Source: Bradyrhizobium oligotrophicum S58 (lineage in GTDB: Bacteria > Pseudomonadota > Alphaproteobacteria > Rhizobiales > Xanthobacteraceae). Taken from it: DNA of 64,000 bases. Shown here piece after piece: positions 37,777 to 46,961 of the stretch. The notes beneath the pieces are model-generated. The model did not search any database and had not been told where the DNA came from. It worked only from the letters and a program-made list of their open reading frames with translations. Location: NCBI RefSeq assembly GCF_000344805.1, contig NC_020453.1, positions 5,923,001 through 5,987,000 on the forward strand. Direction: 5' to 3'. The number at the start of each line of letters is the position of its first letter. The first letter of the stretch is position 1. A program made the translations under genes and the position numbers.

Positions 37777-38802
37777 TTACTTGCCCTGAGCCTTCAACGC
37801 GGCGTCGAGCCGCGGGAACACGCGCCGCGCATTGCCTTCGTAGATCTGGTGGCGCTGCTCGGGGGTCAGCTTGGCGGCCTCGATGTAGCGCTTGGTATCG
37901 TCGTAGTAGAAGCCGGTCTCGGGATCGATCCCTCTGACAGCACCGATCATCTCGCTCGCGAACAGGATGTTGTCGATCGGGATCACGCCGGTCAGCAGGT
38001 CGATGCCGGGCTGATGATAGACGCAGGTATCGAAGAAGATGTTGTTGAGCAGGTGATCCTTCAACAGCGGCTTCTTCATCTCCTGGGCGAGACCCCGGAA
38101 CCGGCCCCAGTGATACGGCACGGCGCCGCCGCCATGCGGGATCAGGAACTTCAGGGTCGGGAAGTCCTTGAACAGGTCCGAGGTCAGGCACTGCATGAAC
38201 GCCGTGGTGTCGGCGTTGAGATAATGCGCGCCGGTGGTGTGGAAACAGGCGTTGCAGCTGGTCGAGACGTGGATCATCGCGGGGATGTCGAGCTCGACCA
38301 TCTTCTCGTAGATCGGATACCAGTGCCGATCCGACAGCGGCGGCGAGGTCCAGTGGCCGCCCGAGGGATCCGGGTTGAGATTGATGCCGACGAAGCCGTA
38401 CTCCTTGATGCACTTCTCGAGTTCGGGAATGCAGGTCTTGGGGTCGACGCCCGGCGACTGCGGCAGCATCGCGACGCCGATGAAATTGTCCGGGAACAGC
38501 TGGCTGACGCGGTAGCACAGCTCGTTGCAGATGCCGGCCCAGGTCGAGGACACCTGGAAGTCGCCGATGTGGTGCGCCATGAAGCTCGCGCGCGGCGAGA
38601 ACACGGTGAGGTCGCTGCCGCGTTCCTTCATCTTCTTGAGCTGGTTGCTCTCGATGCTCTCGCGCAGCTCGTCGTCGCTGATCTTGAGTTCGGACACCTT
38701 CGGCATCACGGAAGGATCCTTGATGCCCGCGATCTGCCGGTTGCGCCACTCTTCCAGCGCCTTCGGGGCCGTCGTGTAATGGCCGTGCACGTCGATGATC
38801 AC
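37777..38802 (-). CDS. ligJ: 4-oxalomesaconate hydratase
   Basis: 341 residues from the GTG at 38802, chosen for its GAGGGAGAG site. An amidohydrolase-fold protein: [19 protein letters not shown] at the N-terminus, [19 protein letters not shown] near 135, [19 protein letters not shown] near 215 and the closing [10 protein letters not shown]. It adds water to 4-oxalomesaconate to form 4-carboxy-4-hydroxy-2-oxoadipate with a zinc ion. It lies between the transporter and ligK. Confidence 0.95.
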   Translation of the reverse strand: MIIDVHGHYTTAPKALEEWRNRQIAGIKDPSVMPKVSELKISDDELRESIESNQLKKMKERGSDLTVFSPRASFMAHHIGDFQVSSTWAGICNELCYRVSQLFPDNFIGVAMLPQSPGVDPKTCIPELEKCIKEYGFVGINLNPDPSGGHWTSPPLSDRHWYPIYEKMVELDIPAMIHVSTSCNACFHTTGAHYLNADTTAFMQCLTSDLFKDFPTLKFLIPHGGGAVPYHWGRFRGLAQEMKKPLLKDHLLNNIFFDTCVYHQPGIDLLTGVIPIDNILFASEMIGAVRGIDPETGFYYDDTKRYIEAAKLTPEQRHQIYEGNARRVFPRLDAALKAQGK

Positions 38803-38851
38803 GTCAGTCTCTCCCTCGAAAATTGCTCTCGTTCCGGCCGCTGCGAACCGT

Positions 38852-40228
38852 TCAATGCGCCACCACGGCGGAGCCGACATCCTTGCCGCTGGCGCGGCCC
38901 GTCGGTCCCACGGCCTGCTTTACCACAAGGGCGAGCGCTGCGATCAAGCCGGGAACCGCGATCACGGTGAAAATCTCGCTGAAGGTCAGGTGCCGCGCGG
39001 TCAGCTCGGCGACCAGGAAGGAGCCGGCAATACCGCCGAAGCGGCCAATGCCCATCATCCAGGCCACGCCGGTGGCCCGACCCTGGGTCGGATAGAACGC
39101 CGCGGCCAGCGCCGGCAGCGACGACTGTGCCGTGTTCATGACCACGCCGGCGACGAACACGATCACCACCAGGAAGCCGATGTTGCCGACCGCCTGCCCG
39201 ATCAGGAAGATCGTCACCGCGGTCAGGGCATAGCCGACCGCGACGATACGGTTGGCGTTGAACCGGTCCATGAGGAAGCCGAAGAACACCGCGCCGACGC
39301 CGCCGAGCGGAAACAGCGCCGAAATCAGCGTGGCCGTCTGCGGGTTGAGCCCGACATCCTTGAACAGGATCGGCATCCAATTGATCAGCGAATAGAAGAT
39401 CACCAGGCCCATGAAATAGGTGACCCACAGCATCAGCGAGCCGATGCGCAGCACAGGCGACAGCACCATGCCGATGCCGGTGGCATTGACGCGGCGGGTG
39501 GTCTCGGCGTGCTCCGGCTCGAGCATCACGAACTGGCCGACCTCAGAGGCCGCAGCCGAGATCCTGCGCATCACCTTGCGGACACGTTCGACGCTCGCAC
39601 CGCGCGACAGCAAATAGTGCACCGACTCCGGCAGGATCGCGATCAGCAGCACGGTCAGCACCAGCGGCGTGACGCCGCCGAGCACCAGCACGCTGCGCCA
39701 GCCCCATTGCGGGATCATCCAGGCCGCGAGGAAGCCTCCGAGTGCAGCACCCAAGGGGAAGCCGCAGAACATCAGATTGGTCATCGTCGCGCGCAGCCGG
39801 CCCGGGCAGTACTCGCTGAGCAGGGTCACCGCGTTGGGCATGGCGGCGCCGAGGCCGATTCCGGTGACACAACGCAGCACGGTGAGCTCGGTCAGGTTGG
39901 TCGCGAACGCCGATGCCAGACAGGCGATGCCGAAGATCATGACAGAGCCGACCAGCACGACCTTGCGGCCGAGACGGTCGGCGATCGGCCCTGCGAACAG
40001 CGCGCCTCCGGCGAGGCCGAACAGCGCCGCGCTCAGCACAGGGCCCAGCGCCGATTTCTCGATCCCCCACTCCTTCAGCAGCGACGGCGCGATGAAGCCG
40101 ATCGCCGCGGTGTCGAAGCCATCAAGAAGAACGATGACGAAGCCGAGCGCGAAGATCAGCCATTGGAACGCGGAGAACTTGTGGTCGTCGAGAAAGGCCT
40201 GGACATCGACACGGGCGGTCGTTGGCAT
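38852..40228 (-). CDS. aromatic acid:H+ symporter, MFS (AAHS family)
   Basis: 458 residues with twelve membrane segments. LDGFDTAAIGFIAPSL near residue 35 is the DGxD motif of the aromatic acid/H+ symporters (PcaK, BenK). GPIADRLGRKVVL near 80 is the MFS loop 2-3 signature, repeated in the second half (GFLMDRFNANRI). The ATG at 40228 follows AAGGAAAG. As first gene of the lig operon it probably imports 4-hydroxybenzoate or protocatechuate. Confidence 0.92.
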   Translation of the reverse strand: MPTTARVDVQAFLDDHKFSAFQWLIFALGFVIVLLDGFDTAAIGFIAPSLLKEWGIEKSALGPVLSAALFGLAGGALFAGPIADRLGRKVVLVGSVMIFGIACLASAFATNLTELTVLRCVTGIGLGAAMPNAVTLLSEYCPGRLRATMTNLMFCGFPLGAALGGFLAAWMIPQWGWRSVLVLGGVTPLVLTVLLIAILPESVHYLLSRGASVERVRKVMRRISAAASEVGQFVMLEPEHAETTRRVNATGIGMVLSPVLRIGSLMLWVTYFMGLVIFYSLINWMPILFKDVGLNPQTATLISALFPLGGVGAVFFGFLMDRFNANRIVAVGYALTAVTIFLIGQAVGNIGFLVVIVFVAGVVMNTAQSSLPALAAAFYPTQGRATGVAWMMGIGRFGGIAGSFLVAELTARHLTFSEIFTVIAVPGLIAALALVVKQAVGPTGRASGKDVGSAVVAH

Positions 40229-40382
40229 CGCTTCTGCTTTCCTTGGGGTGCTGTTCTGGCTCGTTGACCGAGGTCCGCAGGGGCACGTTCCCAAAGCGAT
40301 CGAGTCCTGCAGCTTCGGCGGCTTGACAGGGTATGTGACCGAGCGAAGCAGCCCGCACCAGCGCCGGGCGGCATCTATCAGC

Positions 40383-40399
40383 TATTCCGAAATGGCATA
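40383..40399. promoter_or_regulatory. candidate LysR-type site upstream of the lig operon
   Basis: TATTCC-GAAAT-GGCATA, a 17-base interrupted palindrome with one mismatch that contains the T-N11-A pattern of LysR-type sites. It lies 155 bases before the transporter start in the gap that follows the LysR gene. Outside this site and the repeat at 40485-40654, the gap 40229-40685 shows no gene. Confidence 0.45.
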
Positions 40400-40484
40400 A
40401 GATATCAGATGAGCCATGCTGATTTTAGAATGGGTCTCGACAATCTCCGTTGCCAGCTTCTGCCCACATGGACGCCGCAGCTTC

Positions 40485-40654
40485 CACCCTCCCCTGGAGG
40501 GCCCTGGAGGGGGAGGGTCGGCTTACGGAGCGCGAAGCGAGCCGTGAGGCGGGGTGGGGTGATCTTTCCGCTGGCACCGGTGCACGTAGAGAGATCACCC
40601 CACCCCGCTCGCCCGCTTCGCGCGCGAGCGACCCTCCCCCTCCAGGGGAGGGTG
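40485..40654. repeat. intergenic long inverted repeat
   Basis: CACCCTCCCCTGGAGG at 40485-40500 and CCTCCAGGGGAGGGTG ending at 40654 are exact inverted copies. Inside, GGGGTGGGGTGATCT pairs with AGATCACCCCACCCC, and GCGAAGCGAGC with GCTCGCCCGCTTCGC. It is a near-continuous imperfect hairpin between the lysR gene and the lig operon. Confidence 0.75.
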
Positions 40655-40685
40655 ACACTGCCCGAGCCGAATCGGCATAGCCAAA

Positions 40686-41585
40686 CTAGCGCGGCAATTT
40701 CTTGATCAGCGCCGTCGCCAGCTTCATGGTCTGCTGCGCCAGCGGCGTCGGCCGCTTGTGCGCTGAGGTCACGAAGCACAGCACGCTGGTCGGGGCCGGC
40801 TCGGTCAGCGGCCGGATGGAAAGCTCCCCCGCCCGCCCGGACGCCGCCACGCCGCTCGGCGTCAGCACCGCGTGGCCGTAGCCGGCGCAGACGAGGTCGA
40901 TGATCGAGGGCACGCTCGACACCTCCCAGGCGATGTCGAGCCTGATGCCGGCGAGCGCCGCCTGCGTCTCCAGCAGGCGCCGCATCGCATGGACTCGCTC
41001 CGGCATGATCAACTTGTAGCGCGACAGCTCGGCCATCGGCAGCGGCGCGGTGACACGGCGCTTGCCCTTCGGTGCATGGCTGACCAGTGCGAGCGGCTCC
41101 TGCAGCACCGGCGTGATCTCGATGCCGGCCTGCGCTTCGGGATTGTAGACCATGCCGACGTCGATGCGGCCGCTGGTGATCCATTCGACGACATGCGTCG
41201 ACAGGCCCTCGACGACCGCGAGCCGCGCCGCGGGAAACTCCTTGCGGAAGCGCTCGATCAGCGGCAGCGTCAGCTGGCGAGCGATGCTCGGCGGCAGGCC
41301 GATGGTGACGCGGCCGACCGGCGCGTCACGGCTGGCGCCGAGATCCTCACGCGCATGCGCCACCAGTTGCAGCACGCCTACGCTGTGATCGAGGAGCCGC
41401 TTGCCGGCCTCGGTCAGCGCCACGCCGCGGCCGTTGCGCGCGAACAGCTGCTGCTTCAGCTCGGATTCCAGCGCCCGCACCTGCCGCGACAGCGCCGGCT
41501 GCGCCACGTCGAGCACGGATGCCGCCTTGCTGAACGAGCCGAGCTCGGCGACCTGCACGAAATATTCGAGCTGCTTGAGGTTCAT
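40686..41585 (-). CDS. LysR-family regulator, likely of the lig operon
   Basis: 299 residues from the ATG at 41585. The N-terminal winged helix reads MNLKQLEYFVQVAELGSFSK, then AQPALSRQVRALESELKQQL. The effector domain is a periplasmic-binding-like fold (VGRVTIGLPPSIARQLTLPL). Orientation and position upstream of the transporter-lig operon suggest it responds to protocatechuate or a pathway intermediate. LysR regulators are usually divergent from their targets; this one is read in the same direction. Confidence 0.88.
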   Translation of the reverse strand: MNLKQLEYFVQVAELGSFSKAASVLDVAQPALSRQVRALESELKQQLFARNGRGVALTEAGKRLLDHSVGVLQLVAHAREDLGASRDAPVGRVTIGLPPSIARQLTLPLIERFRKEFPAARLAVVEGLSTHVVEWITSGRIDVGMVYNPEAQAGIEITPVLQEPLALVSHAPKGKRRVTAPLPMAELSRYKLIMPERVHAMRRLLETQAALAGIRLDIAWEVSSVPSIIDLVCAGYGHAVLTPSGVAASGRAGELSIRPLTEPAPTSVLCFVTSAHKRPTPLAQQTMKLATALIKKLPR

Positions 41586-41642
41586 GGGTGGGGGGCTCGG
41601 ATGTCGGCCGCGACTTTGCCCAGCCGCCCGCCCCACCCCAAA

Positions 41643-41770
41643 CTGTCGTCCCTGCGAACGCAGGGACCAATAACCACAGGCCCTGATTGTTGAACGAGAA
41701 AGGCGACTCCGAGTCCTTTTCGACAATCGGCCGTCCGCGGTATGGGTCCCTGCGTTCGCAGGGACGACAG
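41643..41770. repeat. 26-bp perfect inverted repeat
   Basis: The 26 bases at 41643-41668 (beginning CTGTCGTCCCTGCG) are repeated exactly in inverted order at 41745-41770, 76 bases apart. Each arm also holds an inner CCCTGCGAACGCAGGG palindrome, so arms can fold alone or together. It lies between lysR and tspO. The ends match those of the repeat at 20648-20808. Confidence 0.85.
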
Positions 41771-41833
41771 CGGAGGAGTTGGCGGCAGCATGCCGGATCG
41801 TCTACAGCTTCGCTCCATCACCGCCGCCTCATC

Positions 41834-42289
41834 TCAATTCAGTACGTTCACCGCAAGATTCAGCACCGACGCAAACCCCACCCAGCACGCATAGGGCACG
41901 AACAGCAGCGCTGCGATGCGGTCCTCGCGCCATTGCATCACGATGAAGGCCATGATCAGCACGAACATGCTGACGATGATCACAAGCGCCAGCCACATCA
42001 GGTGCGCGGTGAAGAACACCGGCGACCAGGCGAAGTTCAGCACCAGCTGGCCCCACCATACCTGCATCACGGCACCGCTCTCGACGCGCTCATAGGTGCG
42101 CCAGCCGGCGATTGCGACGAGGATGTAGATCACGGTCCAGGCGATCGGAAACAGCCAGTTCGGGGGCGTGAACGGCGGCTTGTTCAGCGAGCCGTACCAG
42201 GCTCCCGGCAGGTTCGACGCGCCGATGATCCAGCCGCCTCCGACGACGAGGACCAGCAGGACGAGGAGATGCAGGATGGATCGGTTCAT
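41834..42289 (-). CDS. tspO: TspO/MBR family membrane protein
   Basis: 151 residues with five membrane segments, the standard TspO length. GAWYGSLNKPPFTPPNWLFP near 28-47 and WTVIYILVAIAGWRTYE match the porphyrin/cholesterol-binding face; QLVLNFAWSPVFFTAHL near 80 is the conserved fourth segment. TspO proteins bind tetrapyrroles and lipids and affect stress responses and photosynthesis gene expression in alphaproteobacteria. It is unlinked to the neighbouring genes. Confidence 0.9.
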   Translation of the reverse strand: MNRSILHLLVLLVLVVGGGWIIGASNLPGAWYGSLNKPPFTPPNWLFPIAWTVIYILVAIAGWRTYERVESGAVMQVWWGQLVLNFAWSPVFFTAHLMWLALVIIVSMFVLIMAFIVMQWREDRIAALLFVPYACWVGFASVLNLAVNVLN

Positions 42290-42506
42290 ATTCCGCTCGG
42301 CGTGATTTACAGGGTCCGTCCGTTGGCGGCCGGCAGCCATGCGCCCCGGGCAACCTCGCACGCACTGGACAAGGGTGTCCCGGGCGCGTAGCCAGGACAT
42401 AACACAACGCCAACAAAAGTCAGGGTTTTCGCCTGACAATCACGTCAAGGGACCGGAACGTCGATCACGTCAGCTCCGGGTCCCGCAATCGATCGGAGCG
42501 CAATCC

Positions 42507-43466
<960 letters not shown>

Positions 43467-43472
43467 ACCCGC

Positions 43473-44846
43473 ATGCAGGAGAACCTGCACCGCTTCTTTC
43501 GCGCCGCGCGGGGCGCCGGGGTGCACGTCTCGCCCGCCGAGAGCATCGACGCGATGCGCGCGGTGGCGAGCGTTGGCGTCGCCGACCGCACGGTGCTGCG
43601 CGACAGCCTGCTGCTGACGCTGGCCAAGAGCGAGGATGAGAAGAAGGCGCTCGGCGCCTGCTTCGACCTGTTCTTCGCGCATGTCGATCCCGCGCAAGCG
43701 CAGGCCGAAGAGGCCGCGCAACGGGACGCGACGCAGGATCAGGTGCCCGCAGCGCCGCAACCGGCGCAGCCGCCCGGCGAGCAGGCGACCGCCGAGCTCG
43801 GCCCGCTCGCCCGGATGCTGCTGGCACAGAGCACCACCGATATCTCCGCTGCGATCGCCAACGCGTCGAGCGCGGTCGGCCTGTCGGAAATCCGCTATTT
43901 CACCCAGCGCGGCCTGTTCTCCAGCCGCATGCTGGAGGCGATGGGCATCCAGCGGCTGCGCGACGATCTCGACACGCTGACCGAGAGCAATCCGGCTCAC
44001 GCCGAGCGGCTGCAGGCCGCGCTCGACGGCCTGCGCGAGACGGTGCGCGATGCGGTTGCACAGGCGCTGGCGCTGTACGGCCGTGAGGAGACCGAAAATT
44101 TGCGCCACGAGATCCTGCGCAATGCGCAGCTGTCGCGCATCGAGCCACGCCAGGTCGCGGCGATGCGGGCGCTGATCCGGCAGATCGCGCGGCGTCTGCG
44201 CGAGCGCTACAGCAAGCCGCGCAAGCGCCAGCGCCGCGGCCATCTCGACGTGCGCCGCACGATCAGGCGGAACGCGGCCTGGGGCAGCGTCCCCTTCCTG
44301 ACGGCGTGGAAGCGACGGCATCGTGACCGGCCGAAGATCGTGGCGCTGTGCGACGTCTCCGGCTCGGTTGCCCGGGTGTCGGACTTCTTCCTGCTGCTGA
44401 TCCACAGCCTGCACGACGTCGTCAGCGACGTCCGGTCGTTCGCCTTCTCCGGCCACCTGATCGAGGTCAGCGAGATCCTCGAGACGAAGTCGGCCGAGGA
44501 GGCCATGGCGGAGATCATGGACAAGGTCGGCTTCGGCTCATCCGACTACGGCGCGTCGCTGGTCGATTTCGAGCGCCAGTTCATGGCGTCGGTGACGCCG
44601 CAGACCACCGTGATCGTGCTCGGCGACGCCCGCAGCAACAAGCTCGACCCGCGCGCCGACATCCTGAAGCAGATCTCCGAACGCGCCAAGCGCGTGGTCT
44701 GGCTCAACCCCGAAGGACGCATGACCTGGGGCTGGGGCGATTCCGAGATGCCGCGCTACCAGACCTTCTGCAACGTAGTCCGCCCCTGCGCGACCGCGCA
44801 GCAGCTGGAGCGCGCGATCGGTGATATCGTGGCGGCGTATCAGTAA
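43473..44846 (+). CDS. VWA-domain CoxE-like protein
   Basis: 457 residues. The C-terminal half is a CoxE-type von Willebrand A domain with the metal-site motif LCDVSGSVARVSDF near 290-303. The N-terminal half is helical with an Ala/Pro/Gln-rich linker near 75-110. CoxE works with the MoxR protein CoxD in maturing the CO dehydrogenase active site. No CoxMSL or other molybdenum hydroxylase genes lie nearby, so the client is unknown. Confidence 0.87.
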   Translation: MQENLHRFFRAARGAGVHVSPAESIDAMRAVASVGVADRTVLRDSLLLTLAKSEDEKKALGACFDLFFAHVDPAQAQAEEAAQRDATQDQVPAAPQPAQPPGEQATAELGPLARMLLAQSTTDISAAIANASSAVGLSEIRYFTQRGLFSSRMLEAMGIQRLRDDLDTLTESNPAHAERLQAALDGLRETVRDAVAQALALYGREETENLRHEILRNAQLSRIEPRQVAAMRALIRQIARRLRERYSKPRKRQRRGHLDVRRTIRRNAAWGSVPFLTAWKRRHRDRPKIVALCDVSGSVARVSDFFLLLIHSLHDVVSDVRSFAFSGHLIEVSEILETKSAEEAMAEIMDKVGFGSSDYGASLVDFERQFMASVTPQTTVIVLGDARSNKLDPRADILKQISERAKRVVWLNPEGRMTWGWGDSEMPRYQTFCNVVRPCATAQQLERAIGDIVAAYQ

Positions 44847-44882
44847 AGCGAGATATCGCCACCAGCGACGGATCTCTCCGCC

Positions 44883-44962
44883 GTCATTGCGAGCGAAGCG
44901 AAGCAATCCAGGGCCAAAGACAAGATTCTGGATTGCTTCGTCGCTGCGCTCCTCGCAATGAC
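44883..44962. repeat. intergenic inverted repeat (GTCATTGCGAG family)
   Basis: GTCATTGCGAG at 44883 and CTCGCAATGAC at 44952-44962 are exact inverted copies; between them GAAGCAATCCAG pairs with CTGGATTGCTTC. It is a typical highly repeated palindromic unit of Bradyrhizobium-like genomes. The gap 44847-45260 holds it and the next repeat, and no gene. Confidence 0.85.
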
Positions 44963-45011
44963 GTGGTCAAAGCACGTCCCGTTGGAGGGCTAGGCGGACT
45001 GTGCGATACAG

Positions 45012-45171
45012 CGCCCTCTCCCCTTGTGGGAGAAGGTAGCTCCGGCCTGTCCACGTACGCAATTGGGTGAGGGGTATCTCTCCGCGAATGATGCTCGCGG
45101 AGAGATACCTCTCACCCCACCGAGCTTGCCGCACCTTCCGAGATGCCCTCTCCCACAAGGGGAGAGGGCGC
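45012..45171. repeat. intergenic long inverted repeat
   Basis: GCGCCCTCTCCCCTTGTGGG at 45012 is matched in inverted order by CCCACAAGGGGAGAGGGCGC ending at 45171. The centre holds GGTATCTCTCCGCGA/TCGCGGAGAGATACC, a 15-base-pair stem around ATGATGC. The whole 160 bases can fold as one hairpin. Confidence 0.85.
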
Positions 45172-45260
45172 TTTCATATGCACCGCGCCGGATCTTCCGA
45201 CGTTCAAGCGCTACGGTGACGATTAAGGTTTCTGCACGGCTACACAGAAGGCCGCTGGCT

Positions 45261-45536
45261 CTACCGTCCCCCCGCCGCGCGCTTCAGCAGCGCCGCGCGC
45301 TGCGGATCGGTGAAGCTCACGCCCGACTTCTTCTCGACGACCTTGATAGCCCACGATCGCAGCGGATCGTCGTCGACGCGTGCCGGCTCCCGCAGCATGC
45401 CCACGCTCATTTCAAGCAACTTGGCATCCGCTGGATGCTCAATGGCTCCGCCGCCATAGCTCAGGACGACGAACGCACCGACCGCAGCCCCGACACACGC
45501 CGCAATTGCGGTCAACACGACCAGCTTCCAATCCAC
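45261..45536 (-). CDS. small single-pass membrane protein
   Basis: 91 residues from a GTG at 45536 that follows AGGGGG; an ATG at 45563 is an alternative. One membrane segment lies at about residues 4-26 (LVVLTAIAACVGAAVGAFVV), then a soluble tail ending SFTDPQRAALLKRA. Family not recognised. Isolated between repeat regions. Confidence 0.55.
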   Translation of the reverse strand: MDWKLVVLTAIAACVGAAVGAFVVLSYGGGAIEHPADAKLLEMSVGMLREPARVDDDPLRSWAIKVVEKKSGVSFTDPQRAALLKRAAGGR

Positions 45537-45929
45537 GATATGCCCCCTACTCACATGCGCCACGTCGCTGCCACGCTCGAACAGATTTTTGGCTGCGGCA
45601 TGGCGATCTCACGCCTTTCGTTCGACGGCGCACGTTCGTGCCGCCCCAATTCGGAGCCTGCCAGGCATCTCAAGTCGCGATAGCTACTCCATGTCGCGAG
45701 ACCGACACGTGCCGATCGCTTTGTGTGAGCTCTGTGTGATTGCCCGTCGCATGACCCATGTCGCAGCAATCGGAGCTTGCGCCCGACGGGCAAATCAATT
45801 GCGCGATTTGTCGGGATCGTTCGCTCTCCGCAGCCATGCCAGACGCAAAAAGCGCGTGCGGGTGAAAACTAATTTGTTGCGCCATCTCAACGTGATCTGT
45901 CGCATCACGCCTTCAATGTCGAAAGTTTC

Positions 45930-46385
45930 ACTTTCGTTTTTCCAGAATCCGTGTCACTCCTCCACCCATCCCGCCTCAACGAGAGGGGCGTTCGCGCGGT
46001 CGTCACGAGACGCGAGGCGGGGAGGCGGTGGACGTGTCGGGTTGCAGCGTGGCTTGGTCTGCGCGGACGAACAACATCGATGCGGACGTGAAGTCGTGTG
46101 GTCCTGGCCTCCCGATGCCGAGGTCAAGCCTGCAGTTGATGCGAGAGCACCAGCGCGGGCGATGGGGGCAACAAAGCCGGTCCCCAGGGAGAGCACGAAG
46201 CAAGCGTTAAAACCATCGCGCAGGGAAGGCTGGGCTCATCCGGCTGCACCTGTGGTTCCTGCCCCGTGCTTTTTGTTCGCACGGGGGCCATGGGCGTCAG
46301 CCGACGCCCGGTCTTCCCTGCGCCCTCGATTTTTGGGGGTAAACGATCAGCACAGCTCGGGCGCATCAGCGCCGCGAGAAGGAGA
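45930..46385 (+). repeat. dispersed structured element, copy 2
   Basis: Second copy of the element at 20138. The outer stem of its module pairs GCGCAGGGAAGGCTGGG (46218-46234) with CCCGGTCTTCCCTGCGC (46307-46323), 17 pairs including two G-T(U) wobbles. The inner hairpins are CCCCGTGC/GCACGGGG (46262-46286) and GGGCGTC/GACGCCC (46292-46309). Compared with copy 1 both partners change at several stem positions. The gap 45537-46493 holds this element and no gene I can support. Confidence 0.8.
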
Positions 46386-46493
46386 CGGCGTGTGTGCGTT
46401 TCCCCATTGTCCTCCCGTTCACGCGAAGCCCGGAGGGCGCGAGGGACCTTCGCAAAATCGAAGCCAGTCGAGGCGCCGTCCTGGACGCGGCGT

Positions 46494-46940
46494 TCAGCGA
46501 GGCACGACCGCTGTGGCCTCGATCTCCACCCGCGCCGCCTTCTCGACCAGCCGCACCACCTGCAACAGCGCCATCGCCGGATAGTGAGCGCCGAAGATCT
46601 CGCGATAGATCTTCCCGAGTTCCTTCAGATTCCCGAGATACTCGTCCATGTCGACGACGTACCAGGTCAGCCGCACCAGATGCTCCGGCCGGGCGTTGCC
46701 CTCGGCCAGAATCGCGGCGATGTTCTCCAGCGCCTGCCGGACCTGGGCGACGAATCCATCGGCGAGCTTCTCATTTGCGTCCCAGCCGATCACGCCGCCG
46801 GTGACGACGATGCGCCCTTCCCCGCTGATGCCGTTGGCATAGCCTTTCGGCATCGGCCAGCCGCTCGGCTGCAGCACGCGCAGACCCGCCGCGTCATCCG
46901 GATTCACCACGGCGAGCGTGGGCGCTTTGGTCGTGCTCAC
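46494..46940 (-). CDS. Rid-family protein without the deaminase Arg
   Basis: 148 residues with the YjgF/YER057c/UK114 fold: VVTGGVIGWDANEKLADGFV near residue 46 and LTWYVVDMDEYLGNLKELGK near 92. RidA hydrolyses enamines and imines using an Arg in the motif PARS near its C-terminus; here the aligned segment is YPAMALLQVVRL, with Met in place of that Arg. It is thus likely one of the Rid subgroups without classic deaminase activity. It follows the aryl-CoA ligase by 21 bases and is probably cotranscribed. Confidence 0.82.
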   Translation of the reverse strand: MSTTKAPTLAVVNPDDAAGLRVLQPSGWPMPKGYANGISGEGRIVVTGGVIGWDANEKLADGFVAQVRQALENIAAILAEGNARPEHLVRLTWYVVDMDEYLGNLKELGKIYREIFGAHYPAMALLQVVRLVEKAARVEIEATAVVPR

Positions 46941-46961
46941 GAACGTCTCTCCCTGTCTGTC

